Positions 1 through 12,689 of a DNA stretch of 64,000 nucleotides are shown here, in pieces. The translations under genes and the position numbers were made by a program. The notes beneath the pieces were generated by a model. It was not told the DNA's origin. It worked only from the letters and a program-made list of their open reading frames with translations, and did not search any database. Location: the NCBI GenBank assembly GCA_964006375.1, contig OZ023266.1:62866946-62930945 (forward strand), written 5' to 3'. This DNA comes from Tillus elongatus (Eukaryota; Arthropoda; Insecta; Coleoptera; Cleridae). Positions within the stretch are counted from its first letter, which is position 1; each line of letters opens with the position of its first letter.

Positions 1-141
1 TATATAAACATATAAGAATTGAAACTGGCCCCGGATATGGGTTCTAGGGGTCTTAGTTCGCGCTCATTTGCAAAAATTTTTTCAAAATTCAATAGTCGGG
101 ATTCCCCATTAGTGAATTTTGTCTACAAAAATTCACTAATA
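1..141 (-). repeat. TA-family left module, cut by the window edge
   Basis: Read on the - strand this begins with the stem-like TTAGTGAATTTTTGTAGAC and its near-complement, then the shared motif with ATGAGCGC and CCATATCCGG. The (TA)n core would continue to the left of base 1. It matches the left modules at 524, 22880, 30999, 48125 and 60832. Confidence 0.75.
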
Positions 142-300
142 GTATTAGTATGTATCCGCAATTTATTCGTGTAGTGGACAAGTTATAATTTTACTTTTAT
201 TGCGCTCCTTGACAAGAAATGTATTACTTGTTCTTCTTCCTGCAGTGATAGGCTGATAACCTTTCAAATATGTTCGTAATCCCGTTCTTGTCATCGAATT

Positions 301-301
<1 letters not shown>

Positions 302-379
<78 letters not shown>
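302..379. repeat. (TA)n microsatellite
   Basis: About 39 perfect TA units. The flanks (149-301 and 380-523) show no module of the TA-family and no gene. Confidence 0.97.
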
Positions 380-383
<4 letters not shown>

Positions 384-523
384 ATAATTTAAAATTTACT
401 CAAGGCTTGTGTCTATTTACCAATACAAACATCGACATCCCGTCCCAGCCCTCCTTATTGTTGTTAATAACAAAATAATTCATTAATCATTTATTCTGAA
501 GAGTATGTGTGTTAAATTTCATG

Positions 524-870
<347 letters not shown>

Positions 871-1582
871 CATATGTTCACTGAATTAAGTGTTCGTATA
901 TCAGCTGTTTTATCCGACTTTTTCCCCCCAAAAATATACAAAAATATTTGTAAAACAATCGTAAAATCTCGGCCACAAATATGGAAAATGACACACGACA
1001 TGAAATTAAAGATTTGCCAATTGATTGTTATTTAACAGGGGTATTCAATCAATTTTTCAGTATAGATATAATATGCTGTGGTTTTAGGCTGTAAGTGAAG
1101 CATAATACTGTAGAAATTTAAACAAAATCAAGTCAAGTCTCTATAAAAATTAATCTAAAATAGTTTCTTTTATCTTTAAACTTAAACATAAGAGGCATAA
1201 AAGACCGAAATAGTCGTGGAATGTGTTTCAATGGCACTTCTACTTTTTCTGTAATTATTTGTTACGTATACTTTTAATATAATATACTGGGCATGAAGCC
1301 GGTGTAAAGTATAATGTAAACAATACATTACTTAAGGCATGCTTGGATAGCTCAGTGGCACCGTGCTTGTCTTCTACGCAGAAGGTTGCGTGATCGATTC
1401 CAGCTCGATGAATGTATGGTTTTTTGGTTTATTTTGACATTTGGAGAAACAATGGTGCAAAGATTTCATACGTTTTGAACAATATCGCATTTTTGTTAAA
1501 AACGCCAGAATAACCTTTCAACCTTTGAGTGTGAAATTATAATTTTTAGCAGATATTTTTGCAAATTTTTATTTAAAAAGAA

Positions 1583-1585
<3 letters not shown>
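871..1585. other. No gene seen; one tRNA-like segment inside
   Basis: AT-rich sequence without a convincing reading frame or recognised repeat, apart from the tRNA-like stretch at 1341-1418 listed separately. Confidence 0.6.
1341..1418 (+). repeat. tRNA-like segment (SINE head or tRNA pseudogene)
   Basis: It has an A-box-like TAGCTCAGTGG and, about 40 bp on, a B-box-like GATCGATTCC, the spacing of an RNA polymerase III internal promoter. The ends do not form a 7-bp acceptor stem, so a working tRNA gene is unlikely. The downstream part does not match the SINE family seen elsewhere in the window. Confidence 0.4.

Positions 1586-1620
<35 letters not shown>
1586..1620. repeat. (GT)n microsatellite
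   Basis: About 17 perfect GT units, directly at the left edge of the foldback element 1629-2868. Confidence 0.95.
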
Positions 1621-1622
<2 letters not shown>

Positions 1623-1628
1623 CCAACC

Positions 1629-3544
<1,916 letters not shown>

Positions 3545-3640
3545 CTATATAAACATATATAAAAATTTTAACTAACCCCAGATATCTGTTCTATGGAGCC
3601 TAGTTCGCGCTTCTTTTCTCAAAACTTAAAAAAGTCACTA
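3545..3640 (-). repeat. TA-family left module, degenerate
   Basis: On the - strand the order of the left module is recognisable (GCGCGAACTAGG near 3600, then TATATGTTTATATA near 3550), but there is no long (TA)n. The 3641-4282 stretch after it holds no recognised feature. Confidence 0.5.
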
Positions 3641-4282
3641 AAACAGGAGGACTAATACAAAGGCTTGACAACCATTGATTGAAACCAATTAACTCATAAG
3701 AGTAGAGGACATACATTTTAATAAAGTATTGCCAGAAAAATATGGCCGTATCTCTTCGTGGAGATCAGGTACAGCCACCTTACCAGTAACTGTATGCAGT
3801 GTTCCAAAATCCAGATAAGTGCCTACGTATTAGGTTACGTCTGGTGGAGCAGATTTTTTGAAGATAGTAACAGAGGCGTGTAATACAAAAAACCACTGGG
3901 CTAGCATTCTTGAATTTTTAATTTAAAATATTGTAAAGTATTGCTAGCAAAACATGTCGGTTACTATGTCTCCGTAGGTACTCAGGTGAAAGCACGCGAA
4001 TAATACTAAGGCGATCAAAATAGTGAAGGGAGCCAATGTTACCAAAAGAGATTTAAATTGCTTCGTAACTGGTCATTCTGTATCCAACATTACGTTAACG
4101 AGATCGCAAGTTATTTCAAAGTAAAAAACAGTATTTTCGTAGTGTGAAAATATGAGAATCACTGGACTAAAGATATTTTACATGTGGAAGGCCTAAAAAT
4201 TACCAATTTTTGCTATGAAAGCGTAAAATATCAATCCCTTTTTAGCTATTTAAATTCCACTTATGTTTATTAACTGCTTTAG

Positions 4283-4392
4283 CTCAACTTTTTACCAACG
4301 TCAGACATGTAATAAAAGTATATGGACCAACGTTCCGATGCTGGTTTGGTCCTATCCCAGCTGTATGTACGACTTGTCCTGAAGACACGGAG
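4283..4392 (+). CDS. CYP4-like cytochrome P450, exon 2 (first exon visible here)
   Basis: This is the first exon of the P450 gene seen in the window. It follows an acceptor (gctttag) and ends at a GAG/gtaagc donor. Two bases complete a codon begun in the missing exon 1, and 36 codons follow without a stop. The peptide includes VYGPTFRCWFGP, the beta-1 region just after the membrane anchor and hinge in CYP4 proteins (usual pattern YGxxFRxWxGP). The phase 1 start matches exactly the phase 1 end of the CYP4-like first exon at 53390-53567. CYP4 enzymes are ER-anchored haem monooxygenases, often acting on fatty acids, hormones or xenobiotics; the substrate here is unknown. The frame is too short to be found by ORF length alone. 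It is supported by both splice sites and phase continuity with the next exon. Confidence 0.85.
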
Positions 4393-4461
4393 GTAAGCTT
4401 TAAATTATATTAAATAGGCAAAACAATTGCCCACTAGTTTGAAAATTATTGCAATGCTTAA

Positions 4462-4978
4462 AGTTGAGTTTTCCGAAAACAATTTACTGAAACTTTATTT
4501 TCAGTGTTAAGTGATTTAAATAATATTGATATTATTTTGAGTAATTTTTGATGAGTTGCTTTGACAAACTGACCTGCTGGCTAAAATATATTAACAATAT
4601 GTTTTTCGTCTAGTACCACAAGAGTCCGTAAATAAATTACTTCCTTATCTAAAAAAAAATAAAAACCACGGATTAACCATAGATATAAAAATACACCGAA
4701 AACCCCATCTAGGTAATTTCCCATTAAGTCAATTAACGAAAAATCTAATCATAACCCGTCACAAATGGTTTGAGTTTTCCAGAAACATTTTACAGAAAAC
4801 TTTGTTTTTAGTGTTTTCCAAAATCTAACTGAGTTAAATATTATTGATATTATTTTGAGTAATTTTTGATGCATTGCTCTGACAAACTGACCTGCTGGCG
4901 AAGATATATTAACAATATGTTTTCCATCCAGCACCACAGTAAGGAGTCCCTTAATAAATTACTTCCTGATCTAAAAAA
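4462..4978 (+). repeat. Diverged direct duplication, units about 306 bp apart
   Basis: The segment from 4462 (GTTGAGTTTTCC) to about 4655 recurs from 4768 to 4978. Both units share TTGATATTATTTTGAGTAAT, GACAAACTGACCTGCTGG and AATAAATTACTTCC. It is non-coding and immediately precedes the foldback element at 4982. It could be two copies of one repeat end or a local tandem duplication. Confidence 0.65.
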
Positions 4979-4981
4979 GGT

Positions 4982-5962
4982 TCGGGACGCAGCAAGTGCG
5001 TTATAGTAGTGAATTTTCATAAGAATTGTACACTATTAGTAAGATATATTGTTAAAACTAATTCTTTAAATTTAAATGGACCTTGAAGATCGGTTTTAGA
5101 GTCCCAGTTAGCGATTATTTGAAAAAATATATATTTTATATGGAGCTAAAAAATAAAAATTTGGTCTTAGATATAATGTAAATACTGCAAGTGCCTTTAA
5201 AAAAATTGTGTAACAAATTTCATTAAAGTTACAAATGTTTTTCAGAAAAAAAATAATTATGTACAAAGGGAATGCACCAGTCAAATTAAAAATATGGCAG
5301 GTATTTTTCCTTATTAATTGCTTGCATGGTTTTATTTTAGTCAACACATCCAGTTTCTGCAAACAATAAAGAAAAAAGAAGGTTGTTATGGTAGAAAATT
5401 TTCGTAAAAATATTTCAAATCCGATAGCTCAATAAATTTCCCATTAAGCCGGAATCTTCAATGTTGAACCATGGTAACACCTATGTAAACGCACGTGGGT
5501 AATAAATTTTAAAAAAACATAATGAGCTTCGCAGATAACTACAAATTTGTTTTAAAAAACCTTTTTTCTTGTTTATTGTTCGCCAAAACTGGATAGGTTG
5601 ACTAAAACAAAACCATCCAAGCAACTAATAAGGAAAAATACCTGCCATATTTATAATTTGACAGGTACATTCTCTTTGTGAATAATTACTTTTTTTTCTG
5701 AAAAACTTTTGTAACTTTAATGAAATTTGCAACACAATTTTTTTAAAGACACTTGCAGTATTAACATATTATATGTAAAACCAAATTTTAATTTTGTAAC
5801 TCCATATGAAACATAATTTTTTACAAATAATCGCTTAGTAGGACTCTAAAACCGATCTCAAAGACCCCTTTAAATTTAAAGAATTAGTTTTAATAGTATA
5901 TCTTACTAATAGTGTACAATCCTTATGAAAATTCTATATAATGTACTTGCTGTGTCCCGAAA
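4982..5962. mobile_element. Foldback element with ~390-bp inverted arms
   Basis: Left arm 4982-5370 and right arm 5571-5962 are inverted copies, separated by about 200 bp. The outermost sequences are the dispersed repeat end (GGACGCAGCAAGTGCGTTAT at left; a mutated inverse with ACTTGCTGTGTCCCG at right). Both arms share ACACTATTAGTAAGATATA and the CAATTAATAAGGAAAAATACC type of segment. There is no coding capacity. The structure is that of a foldback or MITE-type DNA transposon using the same ends as the distal part of the TA-family. Confidence 0.75.
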
Positions 5963-5965
5963 TTT

Positions 5966-6257
5966 TTTTGCTGCTAATTGTTTGTAAAAACTGGACGTGT
6001 TGACAAAACAAAACGATCCAAGCAATTAATAAGGAAAAATACCTGGTATATTTATAATTTGACAGGTACATTTCTTTTGTAAATAATTATTTGTTTTCTG
6101 AAAAACATTTGTAAGTTTAATGAAATTTGTAACACAATTTTTTTAATGGCACTTGCAGTATTTACATTATATCTAAGACCAAATTTTAATATTTTAGCTC
6201 CATATAAAATATAAATTTTTTCAAATAATCGTTAACTGGGACTCTAAAACCGATCTC
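5966..6257 (+). repeat. Third, orphan arm of the foldback element
   Basis: A further copy of the arm in the same orientation as 5571-5962, starting near AATTGTTTGTAAAAACTGG and ending abruptly at CCGATCTC, where a SINE fragment begins. It lacks the terminal repeat end. Confidence 0.7.
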
Positions 6258-6372
6258 CTTTCCTTACAGAAAGGCAGGGCTTAGGCAAAATTTCCAGGAA
6301 AGTCAGGTGAAACTGCTTTCTGGCGTCAGTGATTAGCCATAGTCGCGGAAATAGACCGACGTTAAAGTACAA
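6258..6372 (+). mobile_element. tRNA-derived SINE, 3' fragment
   Basis: Matches the 3' part of the SINE at 29466-29781: TTACAGAAAGGC, AAAATTTCCAGGA, CAGGTGAAACTGC and GCGGAAATAGACCGACGT, followed by an A-rich tail of ten A. The tRNA-like head is missing. Confidence 0.75.
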
Positions 6373-7222
6373 AAAAAAAACTGATGACAAAAACTATTAT
6401 CGATAATTGCTTGGCATTCCTAATTCCAAGACAACTGTATTTTATTAGTTGATATACACATGATAAGATAATCTAATCTGTTATTTATTAGGACATATGC
6501 CCTAATAGTATAAATCGCATAAGTGTCTTTTGGCATCACAATTAAAAAAGTAAACTAAAAAAATAAGGTACTGTATTTTGTTTTCAGATACATGTTAATA
6601 GGAACTTTTTTCTTATTTTTATATAAAGAAGCTGTCTCTGGAATTGTTTACAATATTAACAAATCGCCTTGTATATTACACAGGCCTAATCTATGCTAAT
6701 ATTACTTATCTCTATATGTTTTCAAATTTTAAAAAAGTATCAGAACTAATGTTAAAATTAAAGATTAAAAACCACTTAAAAATCATGGCATGTTGGCAAT
6801 TAAGAATACGATTATTTTTCCTTAGACTTGCTCATTTAGTTCATCACAATAACTTTATCATAGACCAACATTTAATTTTTATTTATCTTTTGTTAACTGT
6901 TTTAGTGATCACGTAATAAATTAAAGACATTTTATGAAAATGCGCTATCATGACGCAACTAGCTGCGTCAGCATTTTCTATTTTCATAATTGCAGTAAAA
7001 GGGCGCAGGTTTTTGTATATTTTATGTCAAGAAAGGTGGTCGAATGTGGATGAGTGTGACTCATGTCACTACCAAATAATGAAAAAATTGTGTTTGATTG
7101 GGTCGCCAAAAAAATAAAAAAATAACTTAAAGTGGCTTTTAAACATTTGATCTGCATTGCCATAATTTTTGAAATAGTGTATTTAAGACATTAACTTATC
7201 AATGTAACTATGTGTGTGTGTG
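6373..7222. other. No gene recognised; one stray repeat end
   Basis: AT-rich intron sequence. Near 6926-6972 a mutated inverse copy of the GACGCAGCAAGTGCG repeat end occurs without a partner. The frame at 6644-6916 has no recognisable similarity and biased Leu/Ile/Tyr content, so I do not call it. Confidence 0.5.
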
Positions 7223-7306
7223 TTTGTTTCTTTAACATCGGGCTATTTCCTCGACTATGACCAATCACCGACGCCAGGAAGCAGTTTCACCTCACTATAC
7301 TGGAAA
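7223..7306 (-). mobile_element. tRNA-derived SINE, 3' fragment
   Basis: Inverse of the SINE 3' end: tail TTTCTTTAAC, then ATTTCCTCGACTATG, CAATCACCGACGCCAGG and CAGTTTCACCTCACTATACT. It lies only about 30 bp before the exon 3 acceptor region of the CYP4-like gene. Confidence 0.75.
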
Positions 7307-7336
7307 TCAATATAACTATGTTTTCTCTTTTAACAG

Positions 7337-7427
7337 ACTGTCATATCAACAACAAAAAATATTCAAAAAGGGTTGCCGTATAACCTTTTGCATTGCTGGC
7401 TTGGTACAGGACTACTAACGAGTGCAG
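7337..7427 (+). CDS. CYP4-like cytochrome P450, exon 3
   Basis: An exon of 91 bases between a pyrimidine-rich acceptor (tcttttaacag) and the donor GCAG/gtagaa. It opens in phase 0, as exon 2 requires, and ends in phase 1. It encodes about 30 residues, including LHCWLGTGLLTS, the CYP4 segment (WLGxGLLxS) just before the conserved KWxxHR of helix C. The intron before it is 2.9 kb and contains a foldback element and SINE fragments. The intron after it is 6.9 kb and contains a (TA)n tract, a mariner fragment, two LINE fragments and another foldback. No frame defect is seen. The donor GTAGAA is weaker than the other donors of this gene. Confidence 0.85.
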
Positions 7428-7575
7428 GTAGAATGCCCAATTACTTTTTTTACTTTTATTGTTAAAATATTTTTCGTACAACTGAAAAAAAATCTTGACA
7501 TTTTTGCATATCTATCGCCGCGCAAACCTTCTACGCAAACCTTTTAATATTTGCCGTGAAATCAATTTATTTTTC

Positions 7576-7740
<165 letters not shown>

Positions 7741-8329
7741 CTTGAGCACAAATAATGCAACAAGGTTATAACTTTTAAACCGAGCAAGGCATCGAACTCA
7801 ATATTGTAACATTGCATAACAGATTATTTGCGACTCGTTGGAGACATCATGAACATTATTTGAAGCACCCCCTTTTTGAATGGTGATAAACCTTTATTTT
7901 CTTAAATACCAACATAGGACATGCGTCAAATTTTTGGAAAGTGTACTAAACGTATTTTTTGACGGTATTATTTATTTTTAAGTTACCCTTGGCAAGAACG
8001 AAAGCAACTGGCTTTTCATGAAAATAAATGAAGTAAAATAAAGACTATTCAAATAATTTTGTCTCTATCCAAAAAAGCATAAAATATGTTGCCTTGTCAC
8101 ATATGGAATTTATATAAGCGGTAATACAGACTAAACTTTAATAATTTCACCCAGAAAATGAGTTTTGTCAAATTTATTAGCCTGACCTTCCATAGTGGCA
8201 AGCGTTTTGGTTTGTAAACTTTTTTTTCTCTAATGAATCTGCCTTTTAACTGAATGGTAGTGTAAACTGAAAAAATTGTCGATATTGGTGCTGACTGTAA
8301 CCTCCATTGAATGGAAGAAGTTCATACCC

Positions 8330-8800
8330 AATATCCTCAGAAACTGAACGATCGAGCTGGAATTATTAGTCATTATGTAATTGGACCCATCTTCTATGAA
8401 GCGAATTTAAGAAGTCCACGCTAACAAATATTATTACGAGAAGATATTGTACCCAGTATCAAATAATTATTTCAAAATGATTTCCCCAATGTCTACTTCC
8501 AACAATCTGGCGCCCCACCTCAAGGTAAGGGAATACCATAACGTGCCATTTTCTAGCCGACTGATAGGCAGAAGAGGAGTCATTGAGTAACCAGCTAGGT
8601 CTCCAGATTTGTATCCACTCGATTTTTTCTCTGGAGTCATTTAAAAAGCGTTGTTGACAACGATCTGTCTCCGAATTTGGAAGAGTGAGATCGAATTGTG
8701 ACGGCCTTTCAACAAGTGCCTAACAGAGCACTGCGCAGCTCGATTCATCAGCTTCACAAGAGGTTTTTTATTGTCAAGAAATTCAATGGGCACAATTTGA
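8330..8800 (+). pseudogene. Mariner-like transposase fragment
   Basis: In shifting + frames the sequence reads LNDRAGIISHYVIGPIFYEA, then a piece ending FPNVYFQQSGAPPQ, then a FFLWSHLKSVV-like end. In this transposase family the second block is QQDGAPPH. Here the catalytic aspartate is replaced by serine and several stops interrupt the frame, so it is inactive. N-terminal DNA-binding parts and inverted ends were not found. 7739-8329 and 8801-9425 hold nothing I can identify. Confidence 0.6.
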
Positions 8801-9429
8801 GCATCTTCTTCAATAAAGTAAGATGTCACCCTTTTTCCAAACAAATTTTTTGAAAAACCGATTATTTTAGTTGTTTCCAAAGATAATTTTAAAATAAACA
8901 ACACCATCCAAAAGCACGCTGAATAAATTAAAGGATTGTCACCCATCAAAAAAGGAGGTGCTTCCAAAAATGTTCATAATGCCAGCAAATCATCACAAAT
9001 AATCTGTTATGCAATCGTACATATTTTAAGTCCGATACCTTTAAATGTTATGACTTTGCCGTATTACTTTTTGAATCATTTATTGAAAATTGGTTTAACA
9101 GTGTAATTATTTATTTATTAAAAAACCAATAATTTTTTTGGAATACTACTTGATTTTTAAGTTTGAACATGTACTTTCAATATAAATTCCAAAAGCCATT
9201 ACAACTTCCTGCTGATCAAAGATGCTAGATATTTCTTGAAAAGTTTTTTTTTATGTTCTGGCCTTGAGGTGAACTCATTGAGCTACGGTAATTTTTATTT
9301 TCATTGGCTTGTTTGCAGACTATTTTAATACCCTTAGTATATTGTATACCTATATTACACATATGCGCTTATATCTTGCTACCATCTACATTTTAACTAT
9401 TTATATTATTTATCCGAATCCTGGGCGGT

Positions 9430-10044
9430 TTGGGGTATAGAGATGACTGTCGTGGCCACTATAGAAGCTTTCAGATACTTACAATAGCTTGTGTTTATAT
9501 TTTGCAGTGTCTTTTATATCTTAAGTGCCACAGTCATATTACGCGCGGTAAAGGTAACTTCGCAGTCGATTTCACGCGCTTAAAAAGAACAAGGAACGGA
9601 ACCAACCACTATGGAATGAAATTTTATAACAAACTCCCTCATAATATAAGAAATTTACATTACAACAAATTCAAGTCTGTCATTAAGAACATCTTGATAA
9701 GCAATGCTTTTTATTCATTTGAAGAATATTTTGCTTATCGCATAAAATAAACGCTCCCACGCCATGAATGTATATTGTTGTATCGTTGGATTTTTGTTGA
9801 ATAGTTGTTTTTTGTGGTGTTTTTTTGTTTTGTTTTTTGTTTGGATGTTAATCCAAATTTTTATGTTTCTGTATATTGATGGAGGTTTTAATTGTGTGTT
9901 TTGACCTATGCTGCTGATTTGTATGTATATTTGTGAATAAGATGTATGTTATCACTTTTGTAATTTCGTTTGTACGCATAAGTACATGACCTGTGTAATG
10001 CATCACTGTGCAAAGACACCAATAAACAATTATTATTATTATTA
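9430..10044 (+). mobile_element. LINE 3' end, 5'-truncated, with (TTA)n tail
   Basis: The frame to 9750 encodes the C-terminal end of a jockey/CR1-like reverse-transcriptase protein: FQILTIACVYILQCLLY, then a GTNHYGMKFYNKLP core and an NAFYSFEEYF end. After the stop comes about 270 bp of 3' UTR, an AATAAA at 10021-10026, and a short (TTA)n tail. The same combination of AATAAA and (TTA)n tail recurs at 21.3 and 37.8 kb. The RT core is missing, as expected for 5' truncation during target-primed insertion. Confidence 0.7.
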
Positions 10045-10347
10045 ATCATTATAATCACCTTCACCTAAGGAGCAAAACCGGGACACTCGCTTCATGTCTC
10101 TTGAAAAATTGATTACATTTTATCACATGTTAGGAGTTGTTTGAGCGCAAATAAATAATTTAAAATATATTTAAAAATCTCAATTTTCTTACTCAAAGTG
10201 TCTTCTGTATACCTCTCTGCTAAGTTGCCAAATTTTCAGCCAGCGTGACGTTTCATGTATGTCATGTCGACCTCTGCATTGGTCAAGAGAGTGGCGAGGC
10301 TTCTCCTAAAACAGTGAACTGTGAAGCTTTTCTAATGCAGGTCTTTT

Positions 10348-10520
10348 TTTAACCGACTTCAAAAAGGGAGGAAGTTCTCAATTCGACTGTATATATTTTT
10401 TAATGTGTGTTACATCAGAACTTTTTTCTAGGTGAACCGATTTTGATGATTCCTTTTTTATTTGAAAGCTGGTGCTTTTCGTGTGGTCGCATATAAATGT
10501 GATCAGGATGCAGCCAGTAG
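10348..10520 (+). repeat. Dispersed insect repeat beginning ACCGACTTCAAAAAGG
   Basis: It opens with AACCGACTTCAAAAAGGGAG and continues through GTGAACCGATTTTGATGATT and TTTGAAAGCTGGTGCTTTTC. From memory, this phrase is very common in insect genomes as part of an interspersed repeat. I cannot assign the class and ran no search. No other copy is seen in this window, although the neighbouring foldback arms contain the related AACCGACTTCAC. Confidence 0.45.
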
Positions 10521-10650
10521 TTTTTGAGTTATCCTTAATAATGCGTATATATTGACTTCGACTACATTGATGATGATTGTGGATCACACCGTTGCGCTTC
10601 CGTCTAACTAAATCAGATATAAAGCTTCAGATTCACTAAAAATAAAGAAA

Positions 10651-11878
10651 TAAACAAAAATGTTAACAAAATGGAAAACCGACTTCACAAAAAATATTCT
10701 AAAACAAAAAATGCACCAAAAAGTAAAAAATAATTGCGTATTCTTCTGTCTACAACTTACAATCAAATTATTTTTTCCACTCAATGTACGATCATTAAAT
10801 TTGCCACGCAAGAATGTAGGTACCCACTTAAACTTACGCTTTAACTCCATACATACCTATGACTAACAGACAATTATCAAAATATTTTGTTAGAGTTCAC
10901 CTAAGCAGAAAGTTTTAAATATATGTGTAGACTGCTTAAAAGACAATCAAATTATTAGGATCATATAATGTAAAATTATTGTTATTTTTGGAGTCGGTGT
11001 CAGCCAAGAAAATACGACAATATACCAATACCTAATTAAACCTTTTTACAAATGAATTTGAATGCAACAAGACACACACACCTAATTAAACCTATTGACA
11101 AATGAACTTTAATAAGATATTATGCTGTGACAATACCTCTCTCAAGACAAAGTACCATTACCTAATTCAACCTATTTACAAATGAAATTTAATACGACAA
11201 TATCAAGCAACATTGGTACGAAAATGTAACTATAATAATAAACATAAAGAATTATCTTAAGAGAGGCGGTGTAGAATGAAAAAGAATCGCAATCGGTTTA
11301 TAATCAAGTAACTCCTATCGCTTCTTTCTCTTGACTGACTGGCGTATGGCCGGCGTACGCGTTTGCCTCGCTCACTCGGCTATACCCCTCCAACCATTCT
11401 TCCGGGACTGCGCGCGCGCAATCGACCCGCCCGCGCTGAGTGCTGCGTCTATGTGTGTAAAGTGTGTATGCCAATTGTTATATAGTAAAACATTTCAAGT
11501 TAACTAGTTACAAACCCATCTTGGCTGACACCGACTCCAAAAATAACAATAATTTTACATTATATGATCGTAATAATTTGATTGTCTTTTAAGCAGTCTA
11601 CACATATATTTAAAACTTTCTGCTTAGGTGAACTCTAAATAAATATTTTGATAATTTTCTGTTAGTCATTGGTATGTATGGAGTTAAAGGTTAAGTTTAA
11701 GTGGGTACCTACATTCTTGCGTGGTAAATGCATTGATCGTACATTGAGTGGAAAAAAAAGTTGATTGCAAGTTGTAGACAGAAGAATACGCAATTATTTT
11801 TTTACTTTTTAGTGCATTTTTTGTTTTAGAATATTTTTTGTGAAGTCGGTTTTCCATTTTGTTAAATTTTTTGTTTAT
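10651..11878. mobile_element. Foldback element with ~360-bp inverted arms
   Basis: Left arm 10651-11008 and right arm 11519-11878 are inverted copies with about 90% identity by eye. Both outer ends read TAAACAAAAA followed by AACAAAATGGAAAACCGACT. Both inner ends share GGAGTCGGTGTCAGCCAAGA. The 510-bp centre holds three diverged repeats built on ACCTAATTAAACCTATT (11025-11200) and a GC-rich stretch (11340-11450) that stands out from the surroundings. The apparent frames in the arms mirror each other and are not genes. Confidence 0.8.
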
Positions 11879-12688
11879 ATTGCTACTTGGTAATCTAGCT
11901 GAGAATTTCTCATATTTTACTAATCCCCACATGTTATCTAATTAACATAGTTTTCTCTTGAATATTTTAGGAGGAATATATTACTGTTGGTATAGGCGAA
12001 GGTAGTGCTCTATTCTAATGGTATTTTTCAACATAATTAATGTTTGAGAAGAAAAGTTGTAAACAGGTTTTTGTATCCGATATTTTAACGATCAATATAG
12101 ACTCAACATCTGTAATGTCATAAATGTTTATCTTAAATATTTTTTCACGACAACAAACGCCGCTTAATCTGGAAAATACTGCAACCTATAATTTAAAAAG
12201 TATATTGAAATTTCGGAAATATTACAAAACCATAATTATCTGTTCCTTATAAGGTGAATCTCTTCCATTATCAGCTTCTTGAATAAGCTTATTGATATCG
12301 TATCTTAATAAAATTTCAGATTTCTTTCCTTGGTATCCAAAGTTGTGCTTGATAAGCCGCATCACTTTTAAAAACTATCTTATGTCAATATTTTCTCTAA
12401 CATTCAATGTAATTTCCAGCATTCATAGACACTTCTCAGCGTAGGAAGTTTTACAACTTTTTATTTTTTTAACACAACATTCCTCGATTTGGTCAAATAT
12501 ATTTTCACACACAAATTATATTTGACCAGGATCATGTTGGATCCTGCTGAATTCGCTGCATTATCTATATCTGATGGGGTATCATCGCTAGCACTACCAT
12601 GGTCCATAGCTATCTTATTGAAAATAACTCAAAACAAATACGCACAAACTATAAATATATAAAAGTACAATTCATATTAAAACGTTTA
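11879..12688. other. No gene recognised
   Basis: AT-rich intron sequence. On the - strand a broken reading frame runs through 12610-12530 (MDHGSASDDTPSDIDNAANS), but it stops soon and I do not recognise it. Confidence 0.45.
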
Positions 12689-12689
12689 G

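Noticed and set aside
6644..6916. 90-residue frame on the + strand as a possible CYP4 exon
   Set aside because: No P450 motif, wrong phase, and no acceptor or donor that joins exons 2 and 3; the true exon 3 is at 7337-7427.
8641..8967. 108-residue frame on the - strand
   Set aside because: It is antisense to the mariner-like transposase fragment on the + strand and has no recognisable domain.
10608..11932. Frames at 10608-10866 and 11684-11932 that resemble each other
   Set aside because: Their similarity comes from the inverted arms of a foldback element. They are not coding.
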